From assembly GCF_900217905.1 (NCBI RefSeq), contig NZ_OBMO01000004.1:124001-188000 (forward strand): DNA of 64,000 nt, in the 5' to 3' direction. Source of the stretch: Alloalcanivorax xenomutans. Its GTDB lineage: Bacteria > Pseudomonadota > Gammaproteobacteria > Pseudomonadales > Alcanivoracaceae. The notes below the pieces were generated by a model, which saw only the letters and a program-made list of their open reading frames with translations, had not been told where the DNA came from and made no database searches. Within the stretch, counting starts at the first letter, position 1. Every line of letters begins with the position of its first letter. This document shows, piece after piece, positions 1 to 8,995 of the stretch. Position numbers and translations under genes: made by a program.

Positions 1-1
1 T

Positions 2-499
2 CCCCAGATCCTGTACAACGTGCCCGGGCGCACCTCCTGTGATCTGTTGCCGGAGACAGTGGAGCGCCTGTGCCGGGTGCCGAACATCGTCGGCATCAAG
101 GAAGCCACCGGTAATCTGGAACGGGCGCGGGAGATCCGTGAACGCTGCGGCCCGGATTTCATGGTCTATTCCGGTGACGACGCCACCGCTTGCGAGCTGA
201 TGCTGGCCGGCGGCGATGGCAACATTTCCGTTACCGCCAACGTGGCGCCGGCGAAAATGGCGCGGCTCTGTGACGCGGCGCTGAGTGGCGATGCCGATGG
301 TGCCCGTGCATTGAATGCGGAACTTGAGCCCCTGAATCGTGATCTGTTTATCGAAGCGAACCCGATCCCCGTGAAATGGGCGCTTTATGAGATGGGGATG
401 ATCGACCGGGGAATCCGGTTGCCCCTGGTTACATTGTCGGAGGCCGCACAACCGCGCTTGCGTGAAACGCTGCGTCGTAGCGGGCTCCTGGAGGCATGA
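2..499 (+). CDS. dapA: 4-hydroxy-tetrahydrodipicolinate synthase, C-terminal part
   Basis: This is the 3' part of dapA; the start lies outside the window. The enzyme condenses pyruvate with aspartate semialdehyde in the diaminopimelate/lysine pathway. The visible part begins with the YNVPGRT segment, which carries the active-site Tyr, followed by GIKEATGN, whose Lys forms the Schiff base with pyruvate. The GDDA and GGDGNISVTANVAP segments are also typical. About 165 residues remain of a family length near 292. The stop codon overlaps the bamC start (ATGA), the dapA-bamC order known from E. coli and Pseudomonas, so the two are probably co-transcribed. Confidence 0.96.
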   Translation, partial: PQILYNVPGRTSCDLLPETVERLCRVPNIVGIKEATGNLERAREIRERCGPDFMVYSGDDATACELMLAGGDGNISVTANVAPAKMARLCDAALSGDADGARALNAELEPLNRDLFIEANPIPVKWALYEMGMIDRGIRLPLVTLSEAAQPRLRETLRRSGLLEA

Positions 500-1134
500 T
501 GCAGCGTTGGCTTACTGTTGTCGCGCTGGCCACCACGGGCATGGTGGCCGGCTGTGGTTTGATTCCGAATCAAAGTCTGAAGTATCGCGAAGCCGAGGTG
601 GTGGAACCGATGACCGTGCCGGACGGCTGGGTCTTCATCGGCCAATCCCCACTGTATGAAGTGCCGGACGCCGATCAGCGGCTCACCGCCGAGGATGGCG
701 AACGCAGCTTCCAGGCACCGAAACCGCCGGATCTGGTCGGCGCGGTGCCGGAAGGCGGCGACCAGACGCCGGTGCCGGCGTCGCCGGCCGGCGCCAGGGC
801 GGTGCTGGCGAAGGACGGTACCGGTTACCCGATCATCATGATGCCGGACCGCTATGCGCAAGCCTGGGAAAGCGTGGGGCAGGCTCTGACGCAGACTGAT
901 CTGCGCGTCACCGACCGTAACCGCGACCAGGGCGTGTTCTTCCTCACCACGCCGGAACGTTATCAGCTCCAGCCGGCGGAGGCTCAGCTCAAGCTCAGCC
1001 ATACCACCAATGGTATTCAGGTGGCCCTGATGAACGCCGAAGGCACCGCGCTGGCGGATAAAGCCGGGAGCCTGGCGGTATTGGAAAGTCTGTACGGCGA
1101 GCTGCAACGTATCGGCTCGGGTATCCGGCGCTAG
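496..1134 (+). CDS. bamC: Outer membrane assembly lipoprotein BamC
   Basis: BamC (NlpB) is an accessory lipoprotein of the beta-barrel assembly machine at the outer membrane. A signal sequence runs to a lipobox VAGC with the lipidated Cys at residue 20, followed by the conserved unstructured N-terminal segment that contacts BamD. At 212 residues it is much shorter than E. coli BamC (about 344), so one of the two helix-grip domains is probably reduced or absent, as in many marine gammaproteobacteria. The ATG overlaps the dapA stop (ATGA), which fixes the start. Assignment rests mainly on the lipobox and on position after dapA. Confidence 0.85.
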   Translation: MMQRWLTVVALATTGMVAGCGLIPNQSLKYREAEVVEPMTVPDGWVFIGQSPLYEVPDADQRLTAEDGERSFQAPKPPDLVGAVPEGGDQTPVPASPAGARAVLAKDGTGYPIIMMPDRYAQAWESVGQALTQTDLRVTDRNRDQGVFFLTTPERYQLQPAEAQLKLSHTTNGIQVALMNAEGTALADKAGSLAVLESLYGELQRIGSGIRR

Positions 1135-1153
1135 GCGCCGGCGGAAGGCCGCG

Positions 1154-1927
1154 GTGCGCCTGGCTTCCCTGGGCAGTGGCAGTAAAGGCAACGGCACCCT
1201 GGTGTCCGCCGGCGACTGCCTGGTGCTGGTGGATTGCGGCTTTACCGTCAAGGAAACCGAGCGCCGCCTGGCCGAGCGCGGTCTTGGCGGCGCCGATCTT
1301 GGTGCCATTCTGGTCACCCACGAGCATGGCGATCACATTCGCGGCGTGGGCGCCTTGGCCCGCCGGTACCGGATCCCGGTTTACAGCACCTTTGGCACCG
1401 CTCGGGCGGTAACCGGAAAAGCGGCGGATCTCCATCGCTGTGACTGGCATGAAGTGCGCCCCGGACGGCCCTTCCAGATAGGTGCCCTGGCGGTGACGCC
1501 GGTGACCGTGCCGCACGATGCCCGTGAGCCGTGCCAATACCGGTTCTCATGGCGGCAACGGGAGGTGGGTGTGCTCACCGACCTGGGCTCGGTAACCCCG
1601 CACGTGCTGCAGGCCTATGCGGAATGCGACGCGCTGGTGCTGGAATGTAACCACGAGCCGGAATTGCTCGCCAACGGCCCTTACCCGCCGTCGCTGAAGC
1701 GCCGGGTCGGGGGGCATCTGGGGCACTTGAGCAATCAGCAGGCGGCGGCGATGCTGGCACAGTGCAATGTGGATCGCTTGCAACATCTCGTGCTGTCGCA
1801 CTTGAGCGAGCAAAATAACACTCCCGATCATGCTCTGTGGGAGATCCATCAGGTCATGGAGCAGGGCCGGGAGCGAATTCAGGTGGCCAGCCAGACCGGC
1901 GGGTTTGACTGGCTGGATGTTTCCTAG
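1154..1927 (+). CDS. MBL-fold metallo-hydrolase (WalJ/YycJ-like)
   Basis: A 257-residue metallo-beta-lactamase fold protein. It starts with [14 protein letters not shown], the hallmark of the YycJ/WalJ group, and has the metal-binding motif THEHGDH (His56, His58, Asp60, His61). Further His ligands lie in VPHDA, ECNHE and LSHLSEQN. Homologues are predicted metal-dependent exonucleases or hydrolases; the substrate is not established. The GTG start gives the N-terminus expected for the family. It sits 19 bp after bamC and 31 bp before purC, all on one strand. Confidence 0.88.
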   Translation: MRLASLGSGSKGNGTLVSAGDCLVLVDCGFTVKETERRLAERGLGGADLGAILVTHEHGDHIRGVGALARRYRIPVYSTFGTARAVTGKAADLHRCDWHEVRPGRPFQIGALAVTPVTVPHDAREPCQYRFSWRQREVGVLTDLGSVTPHVLQAYAECDALVLECNHEPELLANGPYPPSLKRRVGGHLGHLSNQQAAAMLAQCNVDRLQHLVLSHLSEQNNTPDHALWEIHQVMEQGRERIQVASQTGGFDWLDVS

Positions 1928-1958
1928 CGCAGGATCACGAGGTCAAAGCAGGTACCCC

Positions 1959-2678
1959 ATGGAAAAACGTGACGAACTCTACGCCGGCAAGGCCAAGTCC
2001 GTATACACCACCGACGACGCCGACAAGCTGGTGATCGTGTTTCGCAACGACACCTCTGCTTTTGACGGCAAGAAGAAAGAGGCGCTGGACCGTAAGGGCG
2101 CGGTGAACAATCAGTTCAACGCCGCCATCATGGAAAAGCTCCAGGCCGCCGGTATTCCCACGCACTTCGAGAAGCTGCTGTCCAACAACGAATGCGTGGT
2201 GAAGAAGCTGGAGATGATCCCGCTGGAATGCGTGGTGCGTAACATCGCCGCCGGGTCCATCGTGCGCCGCCTGGGCGTGGAGGAGGGCAAGGAACTGAAT
2301 CCGCCCACTTTCGAGCTGTTCCTCAAGGACGACGCCCTCGGTGATCCGATGGTCAACGAATATCACGCGCGCAGCTTCGGCTGGGCCGAACCCGAGCACC
2401 TGGAAAAAATGAAGGAATTGACCTTCAAGGTGAACGACGTGCTCAAGCAGCTGTTCCTGGACGCCAACATGCTGCTGGTGGACTACAAACTGGAGTTCGG
2501 TCTGTTTCACGGCGAGGTGGTGCTGGGCGACGAGTTCTCCCCGGACGGCTGCCGCCTGTGGGACAAGGACACCCGTGAGAAAATGGACAAGGACCGTTTC
2601 CGTCAGGGGCTGGGCAATGTGGTGGAGGCCTATGAAGAGGTGGGCCACCGCCTCGGTATCACCTTCCAGTACGACTGA
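1959..2678 (+). CDS. purC: SAICAR synthase
   Basis: PurC joins CAIR and aspartate using ATP in de novo purine synthesis. The 239-residue protein has the family length, opens with the typical [17 protein letters not shown] segment, and carries both signatures: the [13 protein letters not shown] region and [14 protein letters not shown]. The frame is open upstream to 1830, but homologues begin at [11 protein letters not shown], so the ATG at 1959 is chosen; a GAGG lies about 16 bp upstream. It is the last gene of the dapA-bamC-mbl-purC run. Confidence 0.97.
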   Translation: MEKRDELYAGKAKSVYTTDDADKLVIVFRNDTSAFDGKKKEALDRKGAVNNQFNAAIMEKLQAAGIPTHFEKLLSNNECVVKKLEMIPLECVVRNIAAGSIVRRLGVEEGKELNPPTFELFLKDDALGDPMVNEYHARSFGWAEPEHLEKMKELTFKVNDVLKQLFLDANMLLVDYKLEFGLFHGEVVLGDEFSPDGCRLWDKDTREKMDKDRFRQGLGNVVEAYEEVGHRLGITFQYD

Positions 2679-3058
2679 CCCGGCCTGAATTCCATCGCGG
2701 TCCTTTTCCGCTACGGGAGAGGACCGTGATTGTTGCCCGTTCCCGCCTGCCCGCTTCCTCTCCCGCCCACCCCTGGGGCCTGCTTCCAGCGCCATATCAG
2801 TGCGTTCGGCGTTACGGTTTTGCACAAGGTAACGAAAATTTCACAATGCGCTGAAGCTGCCTGGCGCAAGTTGTTGTTTTTTCTTGGGTCGATATTTAAC
2901 TCCTTGATTTAAAAGGAGTTTAATTTTATGGATACTTTTTCGTCATTCTGTCGAAATGTCAGGGTAAATGGGGCCTGGCGACAGTTGATGACAGTCTGTG
3001 CACAGAGTTATCCACAGATTCTGTGAGTAACTTGCCGGTGCATAAACCCTGATCAATT
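2679..3058. other. Convergent intergenic region purC / cio operon
   Basis: This 380-bp gap separates purC from the 3' end of the minus-strand oxidase operon. It holds two hairpins, a poly-T/A-rich stretch near 2870-2940, and at 2995-3025 a perfect palindrome TCTGTGCACAGA followed by TTATCCACA, which equals the consensus DnaA box. No convincing coding sequence is present. Confidence 0.6.
2698..2726 (+). terminator. Hairpin after purC
   Basis: A 12-bp stem with two G-T pairs and the loop GCTAC lies 20 bp after the purC stop. It is not followed by a clear T-run, so it may be a weak or Rho-assisted terminator. A second hairpin at 2898-2920 (AACTCCTT/AAGGAGTT) is followed by TAATTTTAT and may act with it. 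Confidence 0.5.
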
Positions 3059-3229
3059 TCAGCCGCCGTGCAGTCCCAGGGCGTTCATGAACAGGCGCAT
3101 CAAACCGGCGGTGAAACCGAGCGCCAGTACACTGGCACTCCAGATCAGCGCCATCCATCCCAGCCGTTTCGGCCAGGAGGGCGAGGCGGCTTTGGTGGTT
3201 TGAGCGTGTTCCATTTGCTGGCTTGCCAT
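3059..3229 (-). CDS. DUF2474 small membrane protein of the bd oxidase operon
   Basis: A 56-residue protein with a polar N-terminus and one membrane segment (about residues 23-45). Small DUF2474 proteins typically follow cydB/cioB and are thought to be accessory single-span subunits, comparable in position to CydX. Its ATG overlaps the cioB stop (ATGA), so it is translationally coupled to the oxidase genes. The protein is too small for firm homology, so the call relies on position, size and topology. Confidence 0.75.
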   Translation of the reverse strand: MASQQMEHAQTTKAASPSWPKRLGWMALIWSASVLALGFTAGLMRLFMNALGLHGG

Positions 3230-4236
3230 CAGTGGTAACCGTCCTCCGGCCGGACTTTGCCACGGAACACGTAGTAAGCCAGGGCCGTGTACATCAGGAT
3301 GAAGGGGATAATGAACAAGGCCCCCACCAGGGTGAAGCCGAGGCTTTGTGGTGGCGCGGCGGCCTCCCACAGCGTCACGTCCGGTGGCAGGATGTGCGGC
3401 CAGCCGCTTACCGCCAGGCCACTGTAGCCGAGGAAGATCAATATCAGGGTGTAAATGAATGGCGAAACCTGGGCGCCCTGTTGCAATCCCTTGAGCATGA
3501 GCGTGGCGCATAACACCACCAGCAATGGAATCGGCGAGAACCAGAAAACATTGGGAAAGCTGAACCAGCGCTCGGCGATTTGCGGGTGCGCGATTGGCGT
3601 CCACACGCTGATAACGGTAATCAGGGCCAGCATCACCCAGGTCAGCGGATAGGTCAGGCGGCGCATGCGGTCTTGCAGGGGACCTTCGGTTTTCATCAGC
3701 AGCCAGGTGCTGCCCAGCAAGGCGTAGGCGAACACCAGGCCAACCCCGGTGAACAGCGGGAAAGGCGCGAACCAATCGAAAGCGCCACCGGTGTAGGTAC
3801 CGTTCTCCATCGGCAGGCCGTTGATGAAGGCACCCAACACCACACCCTGAAAGAAGGTGGCTGCCAGCGAACCGCCGATGAACGCCTTGTCCCATATCGG
3901 CCGCTCGTGCTCGCGGGCCTTGAAGCGGAACTCAAAAGCGATGCCGCGGAAGATCAGCCCCAGCAGCATGAAAATCAACGGCAGGTAGAGCGCGGTGAGG
4001 ACCACCGAGTAGACCATCGGGAAGGCGGCGAACAGGCCGGCACCGCCGAGCACCAGCCAGGTCTCGTTGCCATCCCAGACCGGCGCCACCGTGTTCATGG
4101 CCACGTCCCGATCATGCTTGTCCGGCAAAAACGGATAGAGGATACCGATGCCGAGATCGAAGCCGTCCATGATCACATACATCATCACCCCGAAGCCGAT
4201 GATGAGGGCCCACAGTAAAGGAAGATCGATACCCAT
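3229..4236 (-). CDS. cioB: Cytochrome bd-type ubiquinol oxidase subunit II
   Basis: A 335-residue integral membrane protein with eight or nine hydrophobic segments. It opens with LPLLWALIIGFGVMMYVIMDGFDLGIG and has the VWDGNETWLVLGG motif of CydB/CioB. It is the second subunit of the quinol oxidase that reduces oxygen to water in the inner membrane. It lies 3 bp after cioA and overlaps the DUF2474 gene. The symbol cioB is preferred to cydB because the partner subunit looks like the short Q-loop, cyanide-insensitive type. Confidence 0.93.
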   Translation of the reverse strand: MGIDLPLLWALIIGFGVMMYVIMDGFDLGIGILYPFLPDKHDRDVAMNTVAPVWDGNETWLVLGGAGLFAAFPMVYSVVLTALYLPLIFMLLGLIFRGIAFEFRFKAREHERPIWDKAFIGGSLAATFFQGVVLGAFINGLPMENGTYTGGAFDWFAPFPLFTGVGLVFAYALLGSTWLLMKTEGPLQDRMRRLTYPLTWVMLALITVISVWTPIAHPQIAERWFSFPNVFWFSPIPLLVVLCATLMLKGLQQGAQVSPFIYTLILIFLGYSGLAVSGWPHILPPDVTLWEAAAPPQSLGFTLVGALFIIPFILMYTALAYYVFRGKVRPEDGYH

Positions 4237-4239
4237 GGT

Positions 4240-5688
4240 TCAGCTCCTGGTGTGCGGTTGTGGATGCCCGGCATCGCCGTCGTCGTCCTCCACGGCGGAC
4301 AAGGGCCGCATGGGCTGGCGATACTGGCCGGGGCCGCCATGGGCTTCCCGTTCTCCTTCGCTGATCACCGGCCCCTTGCGCACCAATCGCAGCATGTAGG
4401 CGATACCGGCGCCGAACACGAAAAGATAGACCAGTACGAACAGCGACAAGGACAGCGCCAGTTGGCCTGGAGGATGGGGAGATACGGCATCGGCGGTGCG
4501 GAGCAGCCCGTACACCACCCAGGGCTGACGGCCCACTTCGGTGGTGTACCACCCGGCCAGAATGGCGACCAGGCCGGCGGGGCCCATTACCAGCGCGAAG
4601 CGCAGCAGCCAGGGATGGTCATAGAGGCGTCCGCGCCAGCGCTGCCACAGGGCGTAGCCTCCAAGCGCGATCATCAACAATCCAAGACCGACCATCACCC
4701 GGAACGACCAGAACACCACCGGCACATTGGGGCGATCTTCCGCTGGAAAATCCTTCAAGCCGGCGATGGCGCCGTCCCAGCTGTGTGTCAGGATCAGACT
4801 GGCGAGTCGCGGAATCTCCACGGCGAAACGGGTGGTTTCCGCTTCCATGTCCGGCCAGCCGAACAGGATCATCGGTACCCCCTCGCCAGCCGCGTGTTCG
4901 TCGCCACCCCAATGGCCCTCCATGGCGGCTACCTTGGCTGGCTGATGTTCCAGGGTGTTCAAACCGTGAGCATCGCCGATCAGCGCCTGGATCGGCGCCA
5001 CCACGATCAGCATCCACATGGCCATGGAGAACATCTTTTTCACCGCCGGATTATCGCGTCGCCGCAGCAGGTGCCAGGCGGCGGAAGCGCCGACGAACAG
5101 GGCGGTGGCAAGGAAGGCGGCCACACTCATGTGCAGCAGGCGGTAGGGGAAGGAGGGGTTGAAGATGACCTCGAACCAGTTCACTGGCACCACCACGCCG
5201 TCGATGATCTCGTGCCCCTGGGGGGTTTGCATCCAACTGTTGGAAGCCAGGATCCAGAACGTGGAAATCAGAGTGCCGATCGCCACCACCACGGTGGAGA
5301 AGAAATGCAGGCCGGGGCCCACCCGGTTCCAGCCGAACAGCATGATGCCGAGAAAACCCGCCTCCAGGAAAAAGGCCGTCAACACTTCATAGGTCAACAG
5401 CGGGCCGGTGATGCTGCCCGCGAACTCGGAAAAGAAGCTCCAGTTGGTGCCGAACTGGTAGGCCATGACCAGGCCCGAGACCACGCCCATGCCGAAGTTG
5501 ACAGCGAACACCTTGCTCCAGAAATGGTAGAGATCACGGTAGACGGTGTCCTTTCGATACAGCCAGAGCCCTTCGAGTACCGCCAGATAACTGGCCAGAC
5601 CAATGGTGATGGCGGGAAAAATGATATGGAACGAGATGGTGAAGGCGAACTGCAGACGGGCAAGGTCCAGCGCCAGGGCGTCAGACAT
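4240..5688 (-). CDS. cioA: Cytochrome bd-type ubiquinol oxidase subunit I
   Basis: A 482-residue haem-binding subunit. It shows the N-terminal RLQFAFTISFHIIFPAITIG segment with the haem-ligand His, the GxxxxFG-like FAVNFGMGVVSGLVMAYQFGTNW motif, and the quinol-site region ending GWYTTEVGRQPWVVYG. It is shorter than E. coli CydA (522), which suggests the short Q-loop of CIO-type oxidases. The frame is open to 5733, but MSDALALDLARLQFAF at 5688 matches the family and has AGGAGT about 8 bp upstream. It is first in the cioA-cioB-DUF2474 operon. Confidence 0.95.
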   Translation of the reverse strand: MSDALALDLARLQFAFTISFHIIFPAITIGLASYLAVLEGLWLYRKDTVYRDLYHFWSKVFAVNFGMGVVSGLVMAYQFGTNWSFFSEFAGSITGPLLTYEVLTAFFLEAGFLGIMLFGWNRVGPGLHFFSTVVVAIGTLISTFWILASNSWMQTPQGHEIIDGVVVPVNWFEVIFNPSFPYRLLHMSVAAFLATALFVGASAAWHLLRRRDNPAVKKMFSMAMWMLIVVAPIQALIGDAHGLNTLEHQPAKVAAMEGHWGGDEHAAGEGVPMILFGWPDMEAETTRFAVEIPRLASLILTHSWDGAIAGLKDFPAEDRPNVPVVFWSFRVMVGLGLLMIALGGYALWQRWRGRLYDHPWLLRFALVMGPAGLVAILAGWYTTEVGRQPWVVYGLLRTADAVSPHPPGQLALSLSLFVLVYLFVFGAGIAYMLRLVRKGPVISEGEREAHGGPGQYRQPMRPLSAVEDDDGDAGHPQPHTRS

Positions 5689-6089
5689 GGGCGTACTCCT
5701 TCCGGCGGCAATGGGGCTCACGCCCCGGCCCAACGGGCAAAGAATCGGGTGGCGTCGCCGCCCCCGTTCAAGAATCCTCTAAAGGCTAGCAAGAAGGGCG
5801 GATGCCGGAACCTGGGCAGAGTGTCCTTGGGCATTGTGTCCTTGGACCGAATGTCCAAGGGGGCCCTTGTGCAGGTAAGGAGAGTCGCCGGTCAGAATTC
5901 CATGACCGTGTTTGGCCAGGGAAGGCCAAACCCGAGCCCACATGGATGTGCTTGTAGCGTGTCCTGGAATTCTGACCGGCGACTCTCCACGGGCTCTGAC
6001 GCCCCTGTGGGAGCCGCCCTGGCGGCGAATTGGCGTGCAGACGCTCCCTTAAAAGAAAGGACCGGGATGAGGCGGAGGGGCAGCGAAAG
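5689..6089. other. Intergenic region upstream of cioA
   Basis: This 401-bp gap contains the cioA ribosome-binding site, presumably its promoter, the inverted-repeat element described separately, and a short GTGGGAGCCGCC stretch near 6007 that resembles the arm of the repeat at 30907. No gene is supported. Confidence 0.6.
5821..5988. repeat. Long imperfect cruciform with a 24-bp perfect inverted repeat
   Basis: Perfect 24-bp arms lie at 5879-5902 and 5965-5988, each containing GAATTC. Inside the loop is a second perfect hairpin, TTTGGCC/GGCCAAA (5911-5917 and 5924-5930). Just upstream is another hairpin, CCTTGGAC-N5-GTCCAAGG (5840-5860), and a direct repeat GTGTCCTTGG (5821 and 5836). The whole lies between the divergent-facing 5' end of cioA and the 3' end of the HD gene. 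It looks like a non-coding intergenic repeat element; the copy number elsewhere cannot be seen. Confidence 0.8.
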
Positions 6090-6650
6090 CTAACGCCGCA
6101 GCATCGGCAAAGGACGCCAGGGCTCGGTGGCCATCTGACGCAGGAACAGCGTCAGCAGCCGGCGGTGGAAGCCGGCGTTGGGGAAGCGGCGCAGCACCGC
6201 GCGCAGAGCCGGACGCGGCACGGTAAAGCGCAGCAGCCCCCGGGACAGATCGATCCAGTCGGCGCGGCGGAATGCCTCCACCAGCGCTGTCTTGCCGGGC
6301 TCGCAGGCGCTGAGCTTATGATGATCCAGGATCATGTCCTGAACCTCCGCGCTCCAGGCTCCACGGCCGGTCTCATGGAGATAGTGGCAGGCCAGACGGG
6401 CGGAAGGGCTCAGGTAATTGAAGGTGCCGGCCAGCCAGATGCCGGCGTCATGGAAGAAGGCCGCGACCTGTAGTTTTTCCAGGGTGTCTTCCGTCAGCGG
6501 CTGCTGCAGCGCCACCAGATTGACCAGGCGATAGACATGGTTGCGATAGGCGGTCTGGTCACGGCCAAAGCGCTCCGCGTACTGGTCGAACAGGGCGTCC
6601 ACCAGCGGTAATTCAGTAATCAGAGCCTGATGCATCGACACGGTGTCCAC
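6090..6650 (-). CDS. HD-domain protein, predicted phosphohydrolase
   Basis: A protein of up to 186 residues with an HD-superfamily pattern: a helical N-terminus with HVYRLVNL, then AAFFHDAGIW (the HD pair), and ILDHHKLS further on. HD proteins are metal-dependent phosphohydrolases acting on nucleotides or cyclic nucleotides; the substrate here is unknown. Two starts are possible, at 6650 (MDTVSM) and 6635 (MHQALI). It stands alone between the repeat region and a divergent GntR gene. Confidence 0.7.
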   Translation of the reverse strand: MDTVSMHQALITELPLVDALFDQYAERFGRDQTAYRNHVYRLVNLVALQQPLTEDTLEKLQVAAFFHDAGIWLAGTFNYLSPSARLACHYLHETGRGAWSAEVQDMILDHHKLSACEPGKTALVEAFRRADWIDLSRGLLRFTVPRPALRAVLRRFPNAGFHRRLLTLFLRQMATEPWRPLPMLRR

Positions 6651-6815
6651 TGACCCGTCCTCCTCTGTGCCCCAGTCCGGTCGGGGACTTCCCCTTGAGC
6701 TAACCAGACCGGGATGAACTTGTCACCGGGCTGAATGCCGATAATTGCAAACCGTTACGTAAACAGGGCGCTGTGTTGCTTGATCTCCTGTTGTATAGTC
6801 CGACAATGCTTCCAA

Positions 6816-6828
6816 ATTGTTAAACAAT
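6816..6828. promoter_or_regulatory. GntR/FadR-type operator
   Basis: An odd palindrome, ATTGTT-A-AACAAT, contains TTGTTAAACAA and matches the FadR-subfamily consensus TNGTNNNACNA. It sits 10 bp upstream of the GTG chosen as the start of the GntR gene and about 20 bp after a TATAGT (6794-6799) that could be a -10 box. This is the position expected for autorepression. Confidence 0.6.
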
Positions 6829-6837
6829 GCGACGATC

Positions 6838-7530
6838 GTGACCTTCAAAGCCAACCAAAGCCTTGCCGAGCAGATCGCCGGTCACCTGGCCGGCCAGATC
6901 ATCCGTGGTGAAATGCTGGCCGGCGACCGGATTCAGGAACTGCGGGTGGCCGGTGAGCTGGAGGTGAGCCGGGGGTCGGTGCGCGAGGCGTTGCTGATTC
7001 TGGAGCGCCGTCATCTGATCGAGATCCTGCCGCGGCGGGGCGCGGTGGTGCGTGAACTGACGGAAGCCGGAGTGCAGGGGCTGTATGAACTGGTCCAGGT
7101 GCTGCTTGGGCTGGTGATCCGCAAGGCCATCAAGTCCCTGCGCGAGGAGGACCTGGACCCGTTCATCGAGCTGATTCATGAACTGCAACTGGCCGCCGGC
7201 GAGCGCAACGTGGAGCGCTTTTTTACCCTGTGCTTCCGTTTTCTGGAACTGGCCTATCCCTTCGCCCGCAACAGCTACGTGGAATCGGTGCTGGGTAACC
7301 TGCAACCGGCGCTGCAGCGCACCTGGTTCATGGCATTGCATCTGGATCACGATGAAATGAAGGAATGCCTGTCGTTCTTCAAAGCGCTGGTGGAGACCAT
7401 CTTTCGTCGTGATGTGCGCTCCGCGCTGGAAATTATCCGCGAGTTCGCCGAGCACCAGAGTGCTCTGGTGCAGGACTCCATCACCCGTGCCCGCCAGATT
7501 GAGGCCGCCTGGAGCGCCCGCCGTCGCTGA
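6838..7530 (+). CDS. GntR family regulator, FCD subfamily
   Basis: The N-terminal winged helix (about residues 8-72) has the GntR pattern SLAEQIAGHLAGQIIRG, RIQELRVAGELEVSRGSVREAL and the wing LPRRGAVV. The rest is an all-helical FCD-like effector domain. Such proteins repress genes for organic-acid or fatty-acid use; the ligand is not known here. The GTG at 6838 is preferred; an in-frame TTG lies at 6817 inside the putative operator. No strong Shine-Dalgarno is visible. The next gene converges on it. Confidence 0.85.
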   Translation: MTFKANQSLAEQIAGHLAGQIIRGEMLAGDRIQELRVAGELEVSRGSVREALLILERRHLIEILPRRGAVVRELTEAGVQGLYELVQVLLGLVIRKAIKSLREEDLDPFIELIHELQLAAGERNVERFFTLCFRFLELAYPFARNSYVESVLGNLQPALQRTWFMALHLDHDEMKECLSFFKALVETIFRRDVRSALEIIREFAEHQSALVQDSITRARQIEAAWSARRR

Positions 7531-7546
7531 GCGTGCTGGTCCGCCC

Positions 7547-8815
7547 TTATAGCAACCAGGCGGTGAGCAGACCGGCGCCCAGGGACACCGCCATCGGGAC
7601 CAGCACCGAGCGGCCCAGGGCACGGTCGCCGATGGTCAGGGCCATGCCGGTTTTCACCAGATTATTCACCGCCGTTGCCAGCACGATGGCCAGCACGGCG
7701 GTGTCGAGGGCCAGCCCCTGGCGGGACAGCCGGGTCAGTGACAGAGTGATGGCGTCGACATCGGTGATGCCGGACGTGGCGGCGAGCAGGTAGATGCCGG
7801 TATCACCCAACCATTCCTGGAGCAGAGCGCCCAGGGCCATGATGATCAGCAACAGTAAGCCGAAAAACAGGGCCGATTTCAGATCCAGCGGGTTTTGTTT
7901 CAAGGCGGGCTGCTCGACGCTGGTTTCAGTGCGGTGGCGTAACCAGATGACCAGGGCCGGCAGATAAAGCAGCAGGGCCATCACCAGCACTGGCGGCGCC
8001 AGCGCCGGCAGCAACTGCCGGTTGATCAGCAGGCAGTAGATCAGGATGCGCGGAAACATGGTGCCGCAGGCCAGCAGGATACCCGCCGCCAGCAGCGGCG
8101 AAAGCGGTGGCGACTTCCGTGACAGGCGGGCGAAGTGCAGGGTCAGTGCGGTGGAGGAACTGAGGCCGGCAAAAACGCTGGTGAACAGCAGACCCCGCTC
8201 GGTTCCTCCCACCCGTACCGCGAAGTAGCCAACGAAGGAAATGGAGGCGATCAACACCACCATCCACCAGATCTCGTAGGGATTGATCATTTCGCCCGGG
8301 CCGTAGCCCTGGTTGGGCAGAAGAGGCAGGACCACCACCGAGATCAGCAGCAGCTTGAGGCCGGCGTCCAGTTCCTGCTGGTGCAGTTTGCGCAGTAAGT
8401 CATGCGCCTCCTTCTTGTTGTCCAGCACGATGGTGGTAATCACGGCCACGGCGGCGGCGATCTCCGGGGCCTGTAGTATGGCCAGAGCGCCCACGGTGAA
8501 GGTCAACAGCAGCCCGATCAGTCCGGTGATGCTGTAATCGCTCACGCGATAGGCGCGTATCCCGAAAGCGAAAGTCCCGACCAGCGCCACGGTGGCGAAC
8601 CCCGCGGCCAGAATCAGACCGCCGGCATGGTCCGTGAGCGCCGCGCAGACCCCGCCCAGCAGTCCCACCAGAGCATGAGTGCGCACCCCGGCCACCCGCT
8701 GGCCCGGTGGCTGATCGCGGTCCCGCCAGCCCCGCTGAATGCCCACCAGCAGGCCGAGAAGCAGTGCCAGCCCCAGCTTGATCAACAAAGTGTCTTCCCA
8801 GGCGAGGTCGCTCAT
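7547..8815 (-). CDS. MgtC/SapB-like membrane protein with DUF4010 domain
   Basis: A 422-residue, strongly hydrophobic protein. The N-terminal third has the MgtC-like pattern LGLALLLGLLVGIQRGW...GVRTHALVGLLGG with a conserved Arg and Asp. The C-terminal half has several further membrane segments typical of DUF4010. Function is not established; MgtC relatives have been linked to magnesium limitation and envelope physiology. The frame is open to 8902, but MSDLAWEDTLLIKLG at 8815 matches the family start. Convergent with the GntR gene, with 16 bp between them. Confidence 0.85.
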   Translation of the reverse strand: MSDLAWEDTLLIKLGLALLLGLLVGIQRGWRDRDQPPGQRVAGVRTHALVGLLGGVCAALTDHAGGLILAAGFATVALVGTFAFGIRAYRVSDYSITGLIGLLLTFTVGALAILQAPEIAAAVAVITTIVLDNKKEAHDLLRKLHQQELDAGLKLLLISVVVLPLLPNQGYGPGEMINPYEIWWMVVLIASISFVGYFAVRVGGTERGLLFTSVFAGLSSSTALTLHFARLSRKSPPLSPLLAAGILLACGTMFPRILIYCLLINRQLLPALAPPVLVMALLLYLPALVIWLRHRTETSVEQPALKQNPLDLKSALFFGLLLLIIMALGALLQEWLGDTGIYLLAATSGITDVDAITLSLTRLSRQGLALDTAVLAIVLATAVNNLVKTGMALTIGDRALGRSVLVPMAVSLGAGLLTAWLL

Positions 8816-8995
8816 GATGTCGAATTCCGGTTCGGGCGAGCGGCGGATTGTCCCGGCGGTGCCCTCATGGCGGGGGGCTGTTTCGCCGGGAATGGCCTTC
8901 AAGGGTGCCCCGGCAGTATAGCGGCAAGGCGTCCCCGGCCGGGATGGCGAATGCCCTTATTGCCATGGCCCGGTCAATAAAGCCGCCGCCAGGGC

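Noticed and set aside
2730..2912. Short plus-strand reading frame after purC
   Set aside because: It has no recognisable protein features, spans the hairpin region and has no convincing ribosome-binding site.
4252..6093. A 613-codon open frame antisense to cioA
   Set aside because: It mirrors the high-GC codon pattern of cioA on the other strand; the product is His/Gln/Gly-rich low-complexity and matches nothing, while cioA is a clear family member.
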